Positions 9,279 to 18,554 of a DNA stretch of 55,766 bases are shown piece by piece (position 1 is the first letter of the stretch; each line of letters starts with the position of its first letter). Location: contig NZ_NJGU01000019.1 of the NCBI RefSeq assembly GCF_002213415.1, positions 1-55,766 of the forward strand, given 5' to 3'. Under the pieces are notes generated by a model. That model saw only the letters and a program-made list of their open reading frames with translations. It was not told the DNA's origin and did no database searches. The translations under genes and the position numbers were made by a program. The stretch is from Herbaspirillum robiniae (GTDB lineage: Bacteria > Pseudomonadota > Gammaproteobacteria > Burkholderiales > Burkholderiaceae_D).

Positions 9279-9713
9279 ATGCAATTAAACACTATCCAAC
9301 CCGCAGACGGCGCCAAGCACGCTAAGCGTCGCGTCGGTCGTGGTATCGGCTCTGGCCTGGGCAAGACCGCAGGTCGTGGTCACAAGGGTCAGAAGTCGCG
9401 TTCGGGCGGTTTCCACAAGGTCGGCTTCGAAGGCGGCCAGATGCCCCTGCAACGTCGTCTGCCCAAGCGCGGTTTCAAGTCGCTGGCAACGCCGTACAAG
9501 GCTGAAGTGCGCCTGTCCGACCTGGAAAAGCTGCCCGTCGCCGACATCGACGTGCTGGCACTGAAGCAAGCCGGCCTGGTGCCGGAACTGGCTCGTGTCG
9601 TGCGCATCATCAAGGCCGGCGAGCTGACCAAGAAAGTGACCGTCAAGGGTCTGATCGCAACTGCCGGTGCCAAGGCTGCTATTGAAGCAGCCGGCGGTTC
9701 CGTCGCTGAGTGA
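9279..9713 (+). CDS. rplO: 50S ribosomal protein L15
   Basis: L15 is a late-assembly 50S protein. The product is 144 residues, as in E. coli. The glycine-rich [20 protein letters not shown] region and [20 protein letters not shown] are family signatures. The ATG at 9279 has CGGAG at 9268-9272. The in-frame TTG at 9261 lies upstream of that site and is rejected. secY follows after 19 nt. Confidence 0.97.
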   Translation: MQLNTIQPADGAKHAKRRVGRGIGSGLGKTAGRGHKGQKSRSGGFHKVGFEGGQMPLQRRLPKRGFKSLATPYKAEVRLSDLEKLPVADIDVLALKQAGLVPELARVVRIIKAGELTKKVTVKGLIATAGAKAAIEAAGGSVAE

Positions 9714-9732
9714 TCCGGTCCCGGAGCATTAA

Positions 9733-11064
9733 TTGGCAACTACTCCTCAATTAGCGAAAGGCGCTGCAAAAGGCTTCCCCTGGGGGCGTTTGTGGTTCCT
9801 GCTGGGGGCGTTGATCGTATATCGCATCGGTGCACATATCCCGGTTCCGGGTATTGATCCGACGCAATTGGCGCAGCTGTTCAAGCAGAATCAGGGCGGC
9901 ATCCTGGGCATGTTCAACATGTTCTCCGGTGGTGCTCTGTCGCGCTTCACGATCTTCGCACTGGGGATCATGCCGTATATCTCGGCATCGATCATCATGC
10001 AGCTGCTGTCGGTGGTTTCTCCGCAGCTGGAGGCGTTGAAGAAAGAGGGCGAGGCCGGGCGTCGCAAGATTACCCAGTACACCCGCTACGGCACCCTGGT
10101 GCTGGCGACGTTCCAGGCGCTGGGTATCGCTGTGGCGCTGGAATCGCAGGCAGGTCTGGTGCTGGATCCGGGTCTGGCCTTCCGTCTGACGACGGTGGTG
10201 ACGCTGATCACCGGCACGATGTTCCTGATGTGGCTGGGTGAGCAGATCACCGAACGTGGTCTGGGCAACGGTATCTCGATCATCATCTTCGCGGGTATCG
10301 CTGCAGGTCTGCCGAATGCTCTGGGCGGCTTGTTCGAACTGGTTCGTACCGGCTCGATGAACGCACTGTCGGCAATCCTGATCTGCGTGATCGTGGCGCT
10401 GGTGACCTTCCTGGTGGTGTTCATCGAACGCGGCCAGCGCAAGATCCTGGTGAACTACGCCAAGCGTCAGGTCGGCAACAAGATCTACGGTGGTCAAAGC
10501 AGCCACCTGCCGCTGAAGCTGAACATGGCAGGCGTGATTCCGCCGATCTTCGCGTCGTCGATCATCCTGTTCCCGGCGACGATCACCAGCTGGTTTACGT
10601 CGGGCGACACGTCGAATCCCTTCATTCGTTTCCTGAAGGATCTGGCGGCTTCGATGGCGCCGGGTGAACCGATTCACGCGCTGTTGTATGCGGTAGCCAT
10701 CGTTTTCTTCTGCTTCTTCTACACCGCACTGGTGTTCAACAGCAAGGAAACGGCGGATAACCTGAAGAAGAGTGGTGCGTTTGTTCCGGGTATTCGTCCG
10801 GGTGAACAGACGGCGCGTTATATCGACAAGATCCTGATGCGCCTGACCCTGGCCGGCGCCGTGTACATCACGCTGGTGTGTCTGTTGCCGGAATTCCTGA
10901 TCGCGCGCTGGAAGGTGCCGTTCTACTTCGGCGGCACATCGCTCTTGATCATTGTGGTCGTGACGATGGATTTCATGGCCCAGGTGCAGAACTATGTGAT
11001 GTCGCAGCAGTATGAATCGTTGCTCCGCAAAGCTAATTTCAAGGGTGGTATGAACCCGCGTTGA
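9733..11064 (+). CDS. secY: Protein translocase channel subunit SecY (TTG start)
   Basis: SecY forms the inner-membrane channel of the Sec translocon with SecE and SecG. The 443-residue protein shows ten hydrophobic segments. The conserved [13 protein letters not shown] follows the first cytosolic stretch, the plug region [20 protein letters not shown] follows TM1, and the C5 loop carries [14 protein letters not shown]. The start is TTG at 9733, 6 nt after CCGGAG at 9721-9726. No ATG lies before the first conserved transmembrane segment, so the non-ATG start seems real. Confidence 0.97.
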   Translation: MATTPQLAKGAAKGFPWGRLWFLLGALIVYRIGAHIPVPGIDPTQLAQLFKQNQGGILGMFNMFSGGALSRFTIFALGIMPYISASIIMQLLSVVSPQLEALKKEGEAGRRKITQYTRYGTLVLATFQALGIAVALESQAGLVLDPGLAFRLTTVVTLITGTMFLMWLGEQITERGLGNGISIIIFAGIAAGLPNALGGLFELVRTGSMNALSAILICVIVALVTFLVVFIERGQRKILVNYAKRQVGNKIYGGQSSHLPLKLNMAGVIPPIFASSIILFPATITSWFTSGDTSNPFIRFLKDLAASMAPGEPIHALLYAVAIVFFCFFYTALVFNSKETADNLKKSGAFVPGIRPGEQTARYIDKILMRLTLAGAVYITLVCLLPEFLIARWKVPFYFGGTSLLIIVVVTMDFMAQVQNYVMSQQYESLLRKANFKGGMNPR

Positions 11065-11095
11065 GCGATTCTGCCCCAGAGGAAGACGACACGGA

Positions 11096-11314
11096 ATGGC
11101 AAAAGACGACGTTATTCAGATGCAGGGCGAGATTCTTGAAAATCTGCCCAACGCGACATTCAGGGTTAAGTTGGAAAACGGTCACGTTGTACTCGGCCAT
11201 ATTTCCGGCAAGATGCGCATGAATTACATCCGTATCTTGCCAGGCGATAAGGTAACGGTGGAACTGACGCCTTACGATTTGAGCCGGGCACGTATCGTGT
11301 TCCGAACCAAGTAA
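11096..11314 (+). CDS. infA: Translation initiation factor IF-1
   Basis: IF-1 is an OB-fold protein that blocks the ribosomal A site during initiation. It is 72 residues and begins [20 protein letters not shown], with the conserved [27 protein letters not shown] upstream supports ATG 11096. In betaproteobacteria infA sits between secY and rpmJ, as here, unlike in E. coli. Confidence 0.97.
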   Translation: MAKDDVIQMQGEILENLPNATFRVKLENGHVVLGHISGKMRMNYIRILPGDKVTVELTPYDLSRARIVFRTK

Positions 11315-11344
11315 CAGTGAAACATTGAAAGAAAGAGGGCCACA

Positions 11345-11458
11345 ATGAAAGTGCTCGCATCAGTCAAGCGGATCTGCCGCAACTGCAAAATCATCAAGCG
11401 CAATGGCGTCGTTCGTGTGATCTGCACCGAACCTCGTCATAAGCAGCGCCAGGGTTAA
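11345..11458 (+). CDS. rpmJ: 50S ribosomal protein L36
   Basis: This is a 37-residue reading frame ([20 protein letters not shown], then a basic tail ending RHKQRQG). It carries the complete zinc ribbon Cys11, Cys14, Cys27 and His32 of the C+ form of L36. It sits where rpmJ belongs, between infA and rpsM. AGAGGG at 11334-11339 is the ribosome binding site. The C+ form needs zinc, in contrast to the zinc-free S14 of this cluster. Confidence 0.96.
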   Translation: MKVLASVKRICRNCKIIKRNGVVRVICTEPRHKQRQG

Positions 11459-11485
11459 TTAACGTTATTGATCGAGGAATAACGA

Positions 11486-11851
11486 ATGGCACGTATTGCA
11501 GGGGTCAACATCCCCAACCATCAGCACACCGTGATCGGCCTGACCGCCATCTATGGTATTGGCCGTCCGCGCGCGGAAGACATCTGCGCAGCTACCGGCG
11601 TTCCGACCAACAAGAAGGTCAAGGACCTGGACGATAGCGAGCTGGAAAAGCTGCGCGATGAGATCGCCAAGTTCGTCGTCGAAGGCGACCTGCGTCGTGA
11701 GCTGTCCATGAACATCAAGCGTTTGATGGACCTGGGCTGCTACCGTGGCCTGCGTCACCGTCGTGGCCTGCCGGTTCGTGGTCAACGTACCCGCACCAAC
11801 GCCCGTACTCGCAAGGGTCCGCGCAAGGCCGCTCAATCGCTGAAGAAATAA
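11486..11851 (+). CDS. rpsM: 30S ribosomal protein S13
   Basis: S13 is in the 30S head and bridges to the 50S subunit. The 121-residue product begins [20 protein letters not shown], has the helix-two-turn-helix region, and ends in the basic [20 protein letters not shown] tail. The ATG at 11486 follows GAGGAAT. In E. coli, S4 binds the leader before rpsM to control the alpha operon, but no comparable pseudoknot is obvious in the 27-nt spacer here. Confidence 0.98.
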   Translation: MARIAGVNIPNHQHTVIGLTAIYGIGRPRAEDICAATGVPTNKKVKDLDDSELEKLRDEIAKFVVEGDLRRELSMNIKRLMDLGCYRGLRHRRGLPVRGQRTRTNARTRKGPRKAAQSLKK

Positions 11852-11893
11852 TCCCGGCAGCGCTAGTCACTGGTCGGATTCAAGGAAGAAATT

Positions 11894-12298
11894 ATGGCAA
11901 AGTCCCCCAACAACGCAGCAGCATCGCGTGTTCGTAAGAAAGTTAAGAAGAACGTTGCTGAAGGCATCGCGCACGTTCACGCTTCGTTCAACAACACCAT
12001 CATCACGATCACCGACCGTCAGGGCAACGCTCTGTCGTGGGCGACTTCGGGTGGTGCTGGCTTCAAGGGCTCGCGCAAGTCGACTCCGTTCGCAGCCCAG
12101 GTCGCAGCTGAAACTGCCGGCAAGGTCGCGATCGAATGCGGCATCAAGAACCTGGAAGTGCGTATCAAGGGCCCGGGCCCTGGCCGTGAATCCGCAGTGC
12201 GCGCTCTGAACAACCTGGGCATCAAGATCACCCAGATCCAGGACGTGACCCCGGTCCCGCACAACGGCTGCCGTCCGCCGAAGCGCCGTCGCATCTAA
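11894..12298 (+). CDS. rpsK: 30S ribosomal protein S11
   Basis: S11 lies on the 30S platform near the E site. The product is 134 residues. The family signature is seen as [20 protein letters not shown], followed by the C-terminal [27 protein letters not shown] precedes ATG 11894. A 173-nt spacer with a terminator-like hairpin separates it from rpsD. Confidence 0.98.
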   Translation: MAKSPNNAAASRVRKKVKKNVAEGIAHVHASFNNTIITITDRQGNALSWATSGGAGFKGSRKSTPFAAQVAAETAGKVAIECGIKNLEVRIKGPGPGRESAVRALNNLGIKITQIQDVTPVPHNGCRPPKRRRI

Positions 12299-12364
12299 TC
12301 TGTAGTATAATCTTGCGCTTCGCGTGATTTGGCCTGAAAGGCCACCGCAAAGCGCCGGAAATCA

Positions 12365-12395
12365 CCCGCCAACGACCTTGGCGGGTTTTGTTCTT
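12365..12395 (+). terminator. Terminator-like hairpin in the rpsK-rpsD spacer
   Basis: CCCGCCAA (12365-12372) pairs perfectly with TTGGCGGG (12378-12385) around a 5-nt loop, followed by TTTTGTTCTT. A TATAAT hexamer at 12306-12311 lies just after the rpsK stop but has no good -35 partner. The arrangement could be a promoter with an attenuator for rpsD. Confidence 0.65.
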
Positions 12396-12404
12396 AAGAC
12401 CACT

Positions 12405-12427
12405 GTCTGACTGCAAGCAGGTCAGAC
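12405..12427 (+). promoter_or_regulatory. Second hairpin in the rpsD leader
   Basis: GTCTGAC (12405-12411) pairs perfectly with GTCAGAC (12421-12427). There is no T tract. It ends about 45 nt before the rpsD start, a position suited to autoregulation by S4, which is inference only. Confidence 0.4.
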
Positions 12428-12471
12428 TAGCGTCCGGCTGTACGGGACGTCATTTAATCAAAGGAAATACT

Positions 12472-13095
12472 GTGGCACGTTATATCGGACCGAAAGCAAA
12501 ACTCTCCCGCCGCGAAGGCACCGACCTGTTCCTGAAGAGCGCACGCCGCTCGCTGGACTCCAAGTGCAAGCTGGACTCCAAGCCGGGTCAGCACGGCCGC
12601 ACCTCGGGCGCCCGCACCTCCGACTACGGCAACCAGCTGCGTGAAAAGCAGAAGGTCAAGCGCATGTACGGCGTCCTCGAGCGCCAGTTCCGCCGCTACT
12701 TCGCTGAAGCCGACCGCCGCAAGGGCAACACCGGCGAAAACCTGCTGAAGCTGCTGGAAGCCCGCCTGGACAACGTCGTCTACCGCATGGGCTTCGGCTC
12801 GACCCGCGCTGAAGCGCGTCAGCTGGTGTCCCACAAGGCCCTGACCGTGAACGGTCAAGTCGTGAACATCGCTTCCTACCTGGTCAAGGCCGGTGACGTG
12901 GTTGCCGTGCGCGAAAAGGCCAAGAAGCAAGTGCGTATCGCCGAAGCCCTGTCGCTGGCTGAGTCGGGCGGTTTCCCGTCGTGGGTTGCCGTTGACGCCA
13001 AGAAGCTGGAAGGCACCTTCAAGTCGGCTCCGGACCGCAGCGAAATCGCCAACGACGTCAACGAATCGCTGATCGTCGAACTGTATTCGCGTTAA
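12472..13095 (+). CDS. rpsD: 30S ribosomal protein S4 (GTG start)
   Basis: S4 nucleates assembly of the 16S 5' domain and contributes to decoding accuracy. The product is 207 residues. [20 protein letters not shown] opens it, and the S4 RNA-binding domain is [20 protein letters not shown]. The start is GTG at 12472, 6-7 nt from AAAGGA at 12460-12465. An in-frame extension to 12388 crosses the leader hairpin and is rejected. The position between rpsK and rpoA is canonical for the alpha operon. Confidence 0.97.
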   Translation: MARYIGPKAKLSRREGTDLFLKSARRSLDSKCKLDSKPGQHGRTSGARTSDYGNQLREKQKVKRMYGVLERQFRRYFAEADRRKGNTGENLLKLLEARLDNVVYRMGFGSTRAEARQLVSHKALTVNGQVVNIASYLVKAGDVVAVREKAKKQVRIAEALSLAESGGFPSWVAVDAKKLEGTFKSAPDRSEIANDVNESLIVELYSR

Positions 13096-13116
13096 TCCGT
13101 AGTACAGCATCACCCG

Positions 13117-13141
13117 TGCCCACCACCCGGTGGGCATTTTT
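13117..13141 (+). terminator. Terminator between rpsD and rpoA
   Basis: TGCCCACC (13117-13124) pairs perfectly with GGTGGGCA (13129-13136) across a 4-nt loop and is followed by five T. It lies inside the alpha operon, so rpoA expression needs read-through, antitermination or its own promoter in the 57 nt that follow. Confidence 0.75.
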
Positions 13142-13198
13142 CCGAAAGCCATCAGCCTTATCGGTGTAACGAGCCGAGGGTATTGAAAAGGACATTTC

Positions 13199-14176
13199 AT
13201 GCAAAACAGTTTGTTGAAGCCCCGCATCATCGAAGTGGAAGCACTGGCTCCCGGTCACGCCAAGGTCGTGATGGAGCCGTTCGAGCGCGGTTACGGTCAC
13301 ACCCTGGGCAACGCGCTGCGTCGCGTCCTGCTGTCGACCATGACCGGCTACGCTCCGACCGAAGTCACCATCGCCGGCGTCGTGCACGAGTACTCCTCGC
13401 TGGACGGCGTGCAGGAAGACGTGGTCGACATCCTGCTGAACCTGAAGGGCGTGGTTTTCAAGCTGCACAACCGTGACGAAGTCACGCTGACCCTGAAGAA
13501 GGAAGGCGAAGGCGTCGTCCTGGCATCCGATATCGATCTGCCGCACGACGTCGAGCTGATCAATCCGGATCACGTGATCGCCAACCTGACCGGTGGCGGC
13601 AAGCTGGACATGCAGATCAAGGTCGAAAAGGGCCGCGGCTATGTGCCGGGTAACGTCCGTCGTCTGTCGGAAGACACCAACAAGACCATCGGCCGCATCA
13701 TCCTGGACGCCTCGTTCTCGCCCGTGCGCCGCGTTTCCTACGCCGTCGAATCGGCGCGTGTGGAACAGCGTACCGACCTGGACAAGCTGGTCATGAACAT
13801 CGAGACCAACGGCGTCATCACCCCGGAAGAAGCGATCCGCCAATCGGCCCGCGTGCTGGTTGACCAGCTGAACGTGTTCGCCGCCCTGGAAGGCACCGAA
13901 GCGACCGCGGAAGCACCGTCGCGCGCACCGCAGGTCGATCCGATCCTGCTGCGTCCGGTCGACGACCTGGAACTGACCGTGCGTTCGGCAAACTGCCTGA
14001 AGGCCGAGAACATCTACTACATCGGCGACCTGATCCAGCGCAGCGAAAACGAACTGCTGAAGACCCCGAACCTGGGTCGCAAGTCGTTGAACGAAATTAA
14101 GGAAGTCCTGGCTTCGCGTGGCCTGACCCTGGGCATGAAGCTGGAAAACTGGCCGCCCGCCGGCCTGGAGAAGTAA
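13199..14176 (+). CDS. rpoA: RNA polymerase subunit alpha
   Basis: The alpha dimer is the assembly platform of RNA polymerase, and its C-terminal domain contacts UP elements and activators. The 325-residue product has the N-terminal domain ([19 protein letters not shown] at about residues 25-43) and the C-terminal domain near residues 250-315. The C-terminal domain shows the helix-hairpin-helix [22 protein letters not shown] 13199 follows AAAAGGAC. rplQ follows after an unusually long 181-nt spacer. Confidence 0.98.
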   Translation: MQNSLLKPRIIEVEALAPGHAKVVMEPFERGYGHTLGNALRRVLLSTMTGYAPTEVTIAGVVHEYSSLDGVQEDVVDILLNLKGVVFKLHNRDEVTLTLKKEGEGVVLASDIDLPHDVELINPDHVIANLTGGGKLDMQIKVEKGRGYVPGNVRRLSEDTNKTIGRIILDASFSPVRRVSYAVESARVEQRTDLDKLVMNIETNGVITPEEAIRQSARVLVDQLNVFAALEGTEATAEAPSRAPQVDPILLRPVDDLELTVRSANCLKAENIYYIGDLIQRSENELLKTPNLGRKSLNEIKEVLASRGLTLGMKLENWPPAGLEK

Positions 14177-14188
14177 TTTTGGCGGCAT

Positions 14189-14217
14189 GGCCGGGATGGG
14201 CGAAAGCCCTTCCGGCC
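14189..14217 (+). promoter_or_regulatory. GAAA-tetraloop hairpin in the rpoA-rplQ spacer
   Basis: GGCCGGGATGGGC (14189-14201) folds on GCCCTTCCGGCC (14206-14217) with one bulged base, one G-T wobble and a GAAA loop. No T tract follows, so it is not a simple terminator. It may be an RNase processing site or a protein-binding element in the mRNA. Confidence 0.5.
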
Positions 14218-14357
14218 GTACCGGCAGGAATGCAGCACCAAAGTCGTACTGAAGTAACGTAGTTCTTACATCGCATAACCGGTCCGCGGACAGGCAAGGC
14301 TGCAAGCCCGTCCGATCGAAGAACTGGATCAAAACTGTCATCTGAAAGGAAATTACC

Positions 14358-14753
14358 ATGCGTCACCGTCACGGTCTCCGCAAACTGAATCGTACTTCGT
14401 CCCACCGTCTGGCCATGTTGCGCAACATGACCGTTTCGCTGCTGAAGCACGAAGCCATCAAGACCACCCTGCCCAAGGCCAAGGAACTGCGCCGCGTCGT
14501 CGAGCCGATCCTGACCCTGGGCAAGACCGACACCCTGGCCAACAAGCGCCTGGCCTTCAACCGCCTGCGCGATCGCGAAATCGTGGGCAAGCTGTTCTCC
14601 GAACTGGGCCCGCGCTACGCTGCCCGTAACGGCGGCTACCTGCGTATCCTGAAGATGGGTTTCCGTCAAGGCGACAACGCGCCGATGGCATTCGTCGAAC
14701 TGGTGGATCGTCCGGAAGTCACCGACGAAGCTGCTGTTTCGACCGCCGAGTAA
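14358..14753 (+). CDS. rplQ: 50S ribosomal protein L17
   Basis: L17 is a 50S protein near the tunnel exit. The 131-residue product begins [20 protein letters not shown] and has the conserved [20 protein letters not shown] segment. AAAGGAAA precedes ATG 14358. It is the last gene of the alpha block, and a clear terminator follows 20 nt after its stop. Confidence 0.98.
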   Translation: MRHRHGLRKLNRTSSHRLAMLRNMTVSLLKHEAIKTTLPKAKELRRVVEPILTLGKTDTLANKRLAFNRLRDREIVGKLFSELGPRYAARNGGYLRILKMGFRQGDNAPMAFVELVDRPEVTDEAAVSTAE

Positions 14754-14772
14754 TTCGGGCGTCAAGAAAAGA

Positions 14773-14799
14773 AAGCCAGGCCTAGCCTGGCTTTTTTTT
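14773..14799 (+). terminator. Intrinsic terminator at the end of the ribosomal cluster
   Basis: AAGCCAGG (14773-14780) pairs with CCTGGCTT (14786-14793) around a 5-nt loop and is followed by six T. It closes the alpha operon. The 195 nt after it hold nothing I recognise before cutA. Confidence 0.9.
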
Positions 14800-14994
14800 A
14801 TCCTGCGCCGTTTATGCCGAGCCGCCCGGCGCGCATCGACGACCGGCATGCGGATGCAGATGCCGCACGCAAATGCGCCTTGTCTTGCGCTTGTCCGGCG
14901 GCGCGCGGGGCGCGGATATGGTTGAATACGGTCTGCGCCATACGCGCACGCCATGGCCGCCATCAGCCCTGGCGCATGAAGCCGGAGCCGCCGC

Positions 14995-15351
14995 ATGACA
15001 TCATCTTCCCTGCAGTCCCTGAACCAGCCGCTGCTGGTCCTGACCAACGTCCCCGATGAAGAGTTGGCGCGGTCGCTGGCGCGCTCATTGGTGGAGGGCG
15101 GACTGGCGGCGTGCGTGAATGTGCTGGCGCCGGTGGCGTCGGTCTATCACTGGCAGGGCGCCATCGAGCAGGCGGTGGAGGTGCCGCTGCTGGTCAAGAC
15201 CACCCAGGCGCGCTACCCGGAGGTCGAGCAGGCCATCGTCGCCGCCCACCCCTACGATGTGCCCGAAATCGTCGCCATCCCCGTCAGCGCCGGCCTGCCG
15301 GCCTACCTGCGATGGATGGACGAAGAAACCCGCAAGCCGCTGCAAACCTGA
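14995..15351 (+). CDS. cutA: Divalent-cation tolerance protein CutA
   Basis: CutA is a small, very stable trimer linked in E. coli to copper and divalent metal tolerance; its exact role is unsettled. The 118-residue product has the family core: VLTNVPDEELARSLARSLVE, AACVNVLAPVASVYHWQG and the C-terminal HPYDVPEIVAIPVSAG. It lies 24 nt before dsbD on the same strand, so the two are probably cotranscribed. The rplQ-cutA-dsbD order is common in Burkholderiales. Confidence 0.93.
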   Translation: MTSSSLQSLNQPLLVLTNVPDEELARSLARSLVEGGLAACVNVLAPVASVYHWQGAIEQAVEVPLLVKTTQARYPEVEQAIVAAHPYDVPEIVAIPVSAGLPAYLRWMDEETRKPLQT

Positions 15352-15375
15352 AGCGAACAATCGCATCCAAGACGC

Positions 15376-17193
15376 ATGAACCGCAATCTGAAGACCTCCC
15401 TCATCGTTTCCGCCCGGCGCCTGACGGCGCTGCTGTTCGCCGTACTGCTGCCGCTGATGCTGTGGACGCAAGCCGCGCGCGCGGCCGATGACTACCTCGC
15501 GCCCGAGCAGGCCTTCCAGCTCAGCGCGCGCATGCTCGACGAGCACACCGTCGAACTGAATTACAAGATCGCCGACGGCTACTACATGTACCGCGACCGC
15601 TTCCATTTCAGCGCCGACGGCGCGGTCCTGGGCGAGCCGCAGTTTCCGGCGGGCGTGCGCAAGTACGACGAGAATTTCCAGAAGGAAGTCGAGACCTACC
15701 ACCAGGCCGTGAGCGCCCGCGTTGCCGTCTCGGGCGCCGGCGGCGCCTTCACCGTCAATGCCGTCTCGCAGGGCTGCGCCGACAAGGGCCTGTGCTATCC
15801 GCCGATGACCCTTACAGTAGTCCTGTCCCCGCAAGCGGTCGGGCAGGTGGTGCGCGCCTCCGGCGTCGAGGGTGCGGGTGCGCCTGCCGGCGATGGCGAT
15901 ATCGCCGGCATCGCCCGGGTGCTGCAGGGCGGCAAGCTGTGGAGCATCCTGTCGCTGTTCTTCGTGCTCGGCATCGGCCTGGCCTTCACGCCCTGCGTGC
16001 TGCCCATGCTGCCTATTCTGTCGTCCATCATCGTCGGCCAGCAAGGCAAGGCTGGTGCCGCGGCCGGGCAGGGCGCGCGCGCGCGCAGCTTCCTGCTGTC
16101 GCTGACGTATTCGATCGGTATGGCGCTGGTCTACACCGCGCTGGGCGTGGCCGCCGGCATGCTGGGCGAGGGCCTGTCGGCCTATCTGCAAAATCCCTGG
16201 GTGCTGGCGGCGTTCGCCTTGCTCATGGCGGGCCTTGCCTTGTCGATGTTCGACCTTTATCAGCTGCAGGTGCCGGCTGCCATCCAGTCGCGCCTGTCCA
16301 CGGCATCCGGCGGCGGCAGCGGCACCTGGATCGGCGTGTTCGCGATGGGCGCGATCTCGGCCCTGATCGTCGGTCCTTGCGTGGCCGCGCCGCTGGCCGG
16401 CGCCCTGCTCTACATCAGCCAGACGCGCGACGTGGTGCTCGGCGGCAGCGCGCTGTTCGCCATGGCTGCGGGCATGAGCGTGCCCCTGCTGCTGGTGGGC
16501 GCTTCCGCCGGCGCGCTGTTGCCGCGCGCCGGCGCATGGATGGATGCGGTCAAACGCTTCTTCGGCGTACTGATGCTGGGCACGGCGCTGTGGATGGTGT
16601 CGCCGGTGATTCCTGCCTGGCTGCAGCTTGCCGGCTGGGCGGCGCTGGGCATCGGCTACGGCGCATTTTTGCTGTGGTCGACACCGGCCGGCTGGATCGC
16701 CCGCGCCTTCGGCCTGGTGTTCGCCGCGCTGGGCCTGTTGCAGCTGGTGAGCGTGGCCACCGGCGGGCGCGACGCGCTGGCGCCCCTATCGCATTTGTCG
16801 GCACAGGGCGCGGGTGCAGCCGCCGCCGCGCAGACCGATTTCGTGCGCATCCGCTCCAGCGCCGAGCTCGATTCCGCGCTGGCGCAAAACGCCAGGGGCG
16901 AGCGGCGCGCCGTCATGCTGGACTTCTACGCCGACTGGTGCGTGTCCTGCAAGGAAATGGAGCGTTTCACCTTTACCGACGCGGCGGTGAAACAGCAGCT
17001 CGACCGCATGCTGCTGCTGCAGATCGACGTCACCGCCAACAACGCCGACGACCGCGCCATGCTCAAGCGCTTCAACCTGTTCGGGCCGCCGGGCATCATG
17101 TTCTTCGATGCCGACGGCCGCGAGCAGGCCTCCCGCCGCGTGATCGGCTACCAGGCGGCAAGCCGCTTCCTGGAAAGCCTGCGCGGCCTGTAA
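15376..17193 (+). CDS. dsbD: Thiol:disulfide interchange protein DsbD
   Basis: DsbD passes electrons from cytoplasmic thioredoxin across the inner membrane to periplasmic DsbC and to cytochrome c maturation. The 605-residue protein has a signal peptide (about 1-36). Its N-terminal periplasmic domain contains Cys134 and Cys140 (GCADKGLCYPP). The central membrane domain has two conserved cysteines (TPCVLPMLP and GPCVAAPLAG). The C-terminal thioredoxin domain has Cys522-Val-Ser-Cys525 (DWCVSCKEME). All three redox pairs are intact. ATG 15376 is 24 nt after cutA. It fits the resB-ccsB system found later in the window, which needs reduced haem-binding cysteines. Confidence 0.96.
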   Translation: MNRNLKTSLIVSARRLTALLFAVLLPLMLWTQAARAADDYLAPEQAFQLSARMLDEHTVELNYKIADGYYMYRDRFHFSADGAVLGEPQFPAGVRKYDENFQKEVETYHQAVSARVAVSGAGGAFTVNAVSQGCADKGLCYPPMTLTVVLSPQAVGQVVRASGVEGAGAPAGDGDIAGIARVLQGGKLWSILSLFFVLGIGLAFTPCVLPMLPILSSIIVGQQGKAGAAAGQGARARSFLLSLTYSIGMALVYTALGVAAGMLGEGLSAYLQNPWVLAAFALLMAGLALSMFDLYQLQVPAAIQSRLSTASGGGSGTWIGVFAMGAISALIVGPCVAAPLAGALLYISQTRDVVLGGSALFAMAAGMSVPLLLVGASAGALLPRAGAWMDAVKRFFGVLMLGTALWMVSPVIPAWLQLAGWAALGIGYGAFLLWSTPAGWIARAFGLVFAALGLLQLVSVATGGRDALAPLSHLSAQGAGAAAAAQTDFVRIRSSAELDSALAQNARGERRAVMLDFYADWCVSCKEMERFTFTDAAVKQQLDRMLLLQIDVTANNADDRAMLKRFNLFGPPGIMFFDADGREQASRRVIGYQAASRFLESLRGL

Positions 17194-17205
17194 AGCCCGC
17201 CTCCC

Positions 17206-18369
17206 TCAGTTGACGAAGGCGCCGCTGTGGGAGATGGCGCTGGTGTCGACATACTGGCTGCCGTCGTGGCTGGACGCCGAGAAATTGATGCTGAAGCCGC
17301 CCACGTCATAGTTGCGGTCGTTGATGCTTTCCAGCGCCTGCACAAGCTTTTCGCGGGTCGGCTGGCGACCGCTGCGGCGCAATCCCTCGCACAGAACCTT
17401 GGCCGCGATATAGCCCTCCAGCCCGACGAAGCTGGGCAAGCCGCCGGCGGCCTTGGCCGCCTCCCGATACTCCACGGCGATGCGGGCGCTGCCGCGCCAC
17501 GGGAAGGGCACGGTCTGCGTCACTGCGACGCCTTTTCCCATCTCGCCAAGCTGTTCGGCCAGCGCCTTGCCGCCGGCCTGCGACATGGCATACATCACCC
17601 CGGCATACCGCCGTGCACGCAAGGTGCGGATGATGGCCGCGCTGGAGACGACATCGCCATTGATCAGGATCGCCTTCGGCGCGCTGCGCAGCAGGGCGTC
17701 GGCGATCTCCTCCAGCTCAAAGGTTTCCGCGAACGGGCCGGCCGAGGGCACGCCGGCGACCAGGTTGCCGCCGTACAGGTAGAGCAGTTCCGCCGCCAGC
17801 GAGACATCGGCGTAACCCTGGGCATCGTCGGGGTGCAGCAAGGCAACGCGGTCCAGTCCCATGCCGGCGATCTGGCGCAGGAGAAAATCCAGCTCGCGCC
17901 GGTGGCCGGCGCGCACGGTGAACAGCATGCGTCCGCCGCGCTTGTGCAGCAGCGGGCTGCCGGCGCGCGGCGCAAAGAAGGGAACGCCGGCCCGCATCGC
18001 CAGCGGCAACGCCGCCAGGCTGGGCGCCGTCCCGGAGTAGCCGAACAGCGCCAGGATCTTGCCGGCGGCGATCAGCTGCGCGGTGTTGCTGCGGACCAGC
18101 TGGCTGTTGCTGCGGTCGTCCAGCGTCAGCAGCCGGATCCTGCGGCCGTGGATGCCGCCGGCGGCGTTGATGTCGTCGAAATAGAGCAGGGCGCCCTGGC
18201 GGTACAGCGTCGCATTGCGCGACCAGCGGCCGGACAGCGAAAGCGATTGGCCGAGCAGGATCTCTTGTGTACCGGCATCGCCCGCATGGGACGGCGCCGG
18301 TGTTGCCGCAAGAGAAAGTGAGAGGGCAAAGAGGATGGGGACGAAGGGAGCTGCGGAGAGTTTGCGCAT
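17206..18369 (-). CDS. ABC transporter substrate-binding protein, LIV/amide family (orphan)
   Basis: A 387-residue periplasmic binding protein of the Leu/Ile/Val type (Peripla_BP_6). MRKLSAAPFVPILFALSLSL starts a clear signal peptide ending near SHAGDAG. The mature part opens with ILLGQSLSLSGRWSRNATLY, then DDINAAGGIHGRRIRLLTLDD, a typical first lobe. I chose the ATG at 18369 with GAGGT 5 nt upstream; the frame extends to 18450 but the signal peptide fits only the shorter form. No permease or ATPase genes adjoin it. It is convergent with dsbD and divergent from the peroxiredoxin gene. The ligand is unknown. Confidence 0.85.
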   Translation of the reverse strand: MRKLSAAPFVPILFALSLSLAATPAPSHAGDAGTQEILLGQSLSLSGRWSRNATLYRQGALLYFDDINAAGGIHGRRIRLLTLDDRSNSQLVRSNTAQLIAAGKILALFGYSGTAPSLAALPLAMRAGVPFFAPRAGSPLLHKRGGRMLFTVRAGHRRELDFLLRQIAGMGLDRVALLHPDDAQGYADVSLAAELLYLYGGNLVAGVPSAGPFAETFELEEIADALLRSAPKAILINGDVVSSAAIIRTLRARRYAGVMYAMSQAGGKALAEQLGEMGKGVAVTQTVPFPWRGSARIAVEYREAAKAAGGLPSFVGLEGYIAAKVLCEGLRRSGRQPTREKLVQALESINDRNYDVGGFSINFSASSHDGSQYVDTSAISHSGAFVN

Positions 18370-18484
18370 GATGGACCTCGCGACGTTGCGCCCGCGCTGG
18401 GGCAGTACCCTCCGCCACGAGTATGGAACCGGCCCGGCGTGTCGCCTCATGGCATGGCGTTATTTGGTTACGCTTTAATAATTG

Positions 18485-18513
18485 TTGGACGAAAAGGTCG
18501 CGCAAGTTATAGT
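18485..18513 (+). promoter_or_regulatory. Sigma-70-like promoter of the peroxiredoxin gene
   Basis: TTGGAC (18485-18490) and TATAGT (18508-18513) are separated by exactly 17 nt. They lie in the AT-richer strip between the divergent genes, about 42 nt before the peroxiredoxin ATG. The call is motif-based. Confidence 0.55.
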
Positions 18514-18554
18514 CTGCGTTCCCTTTCCTTCCACCCTCGAACAAGGAGACCGTC

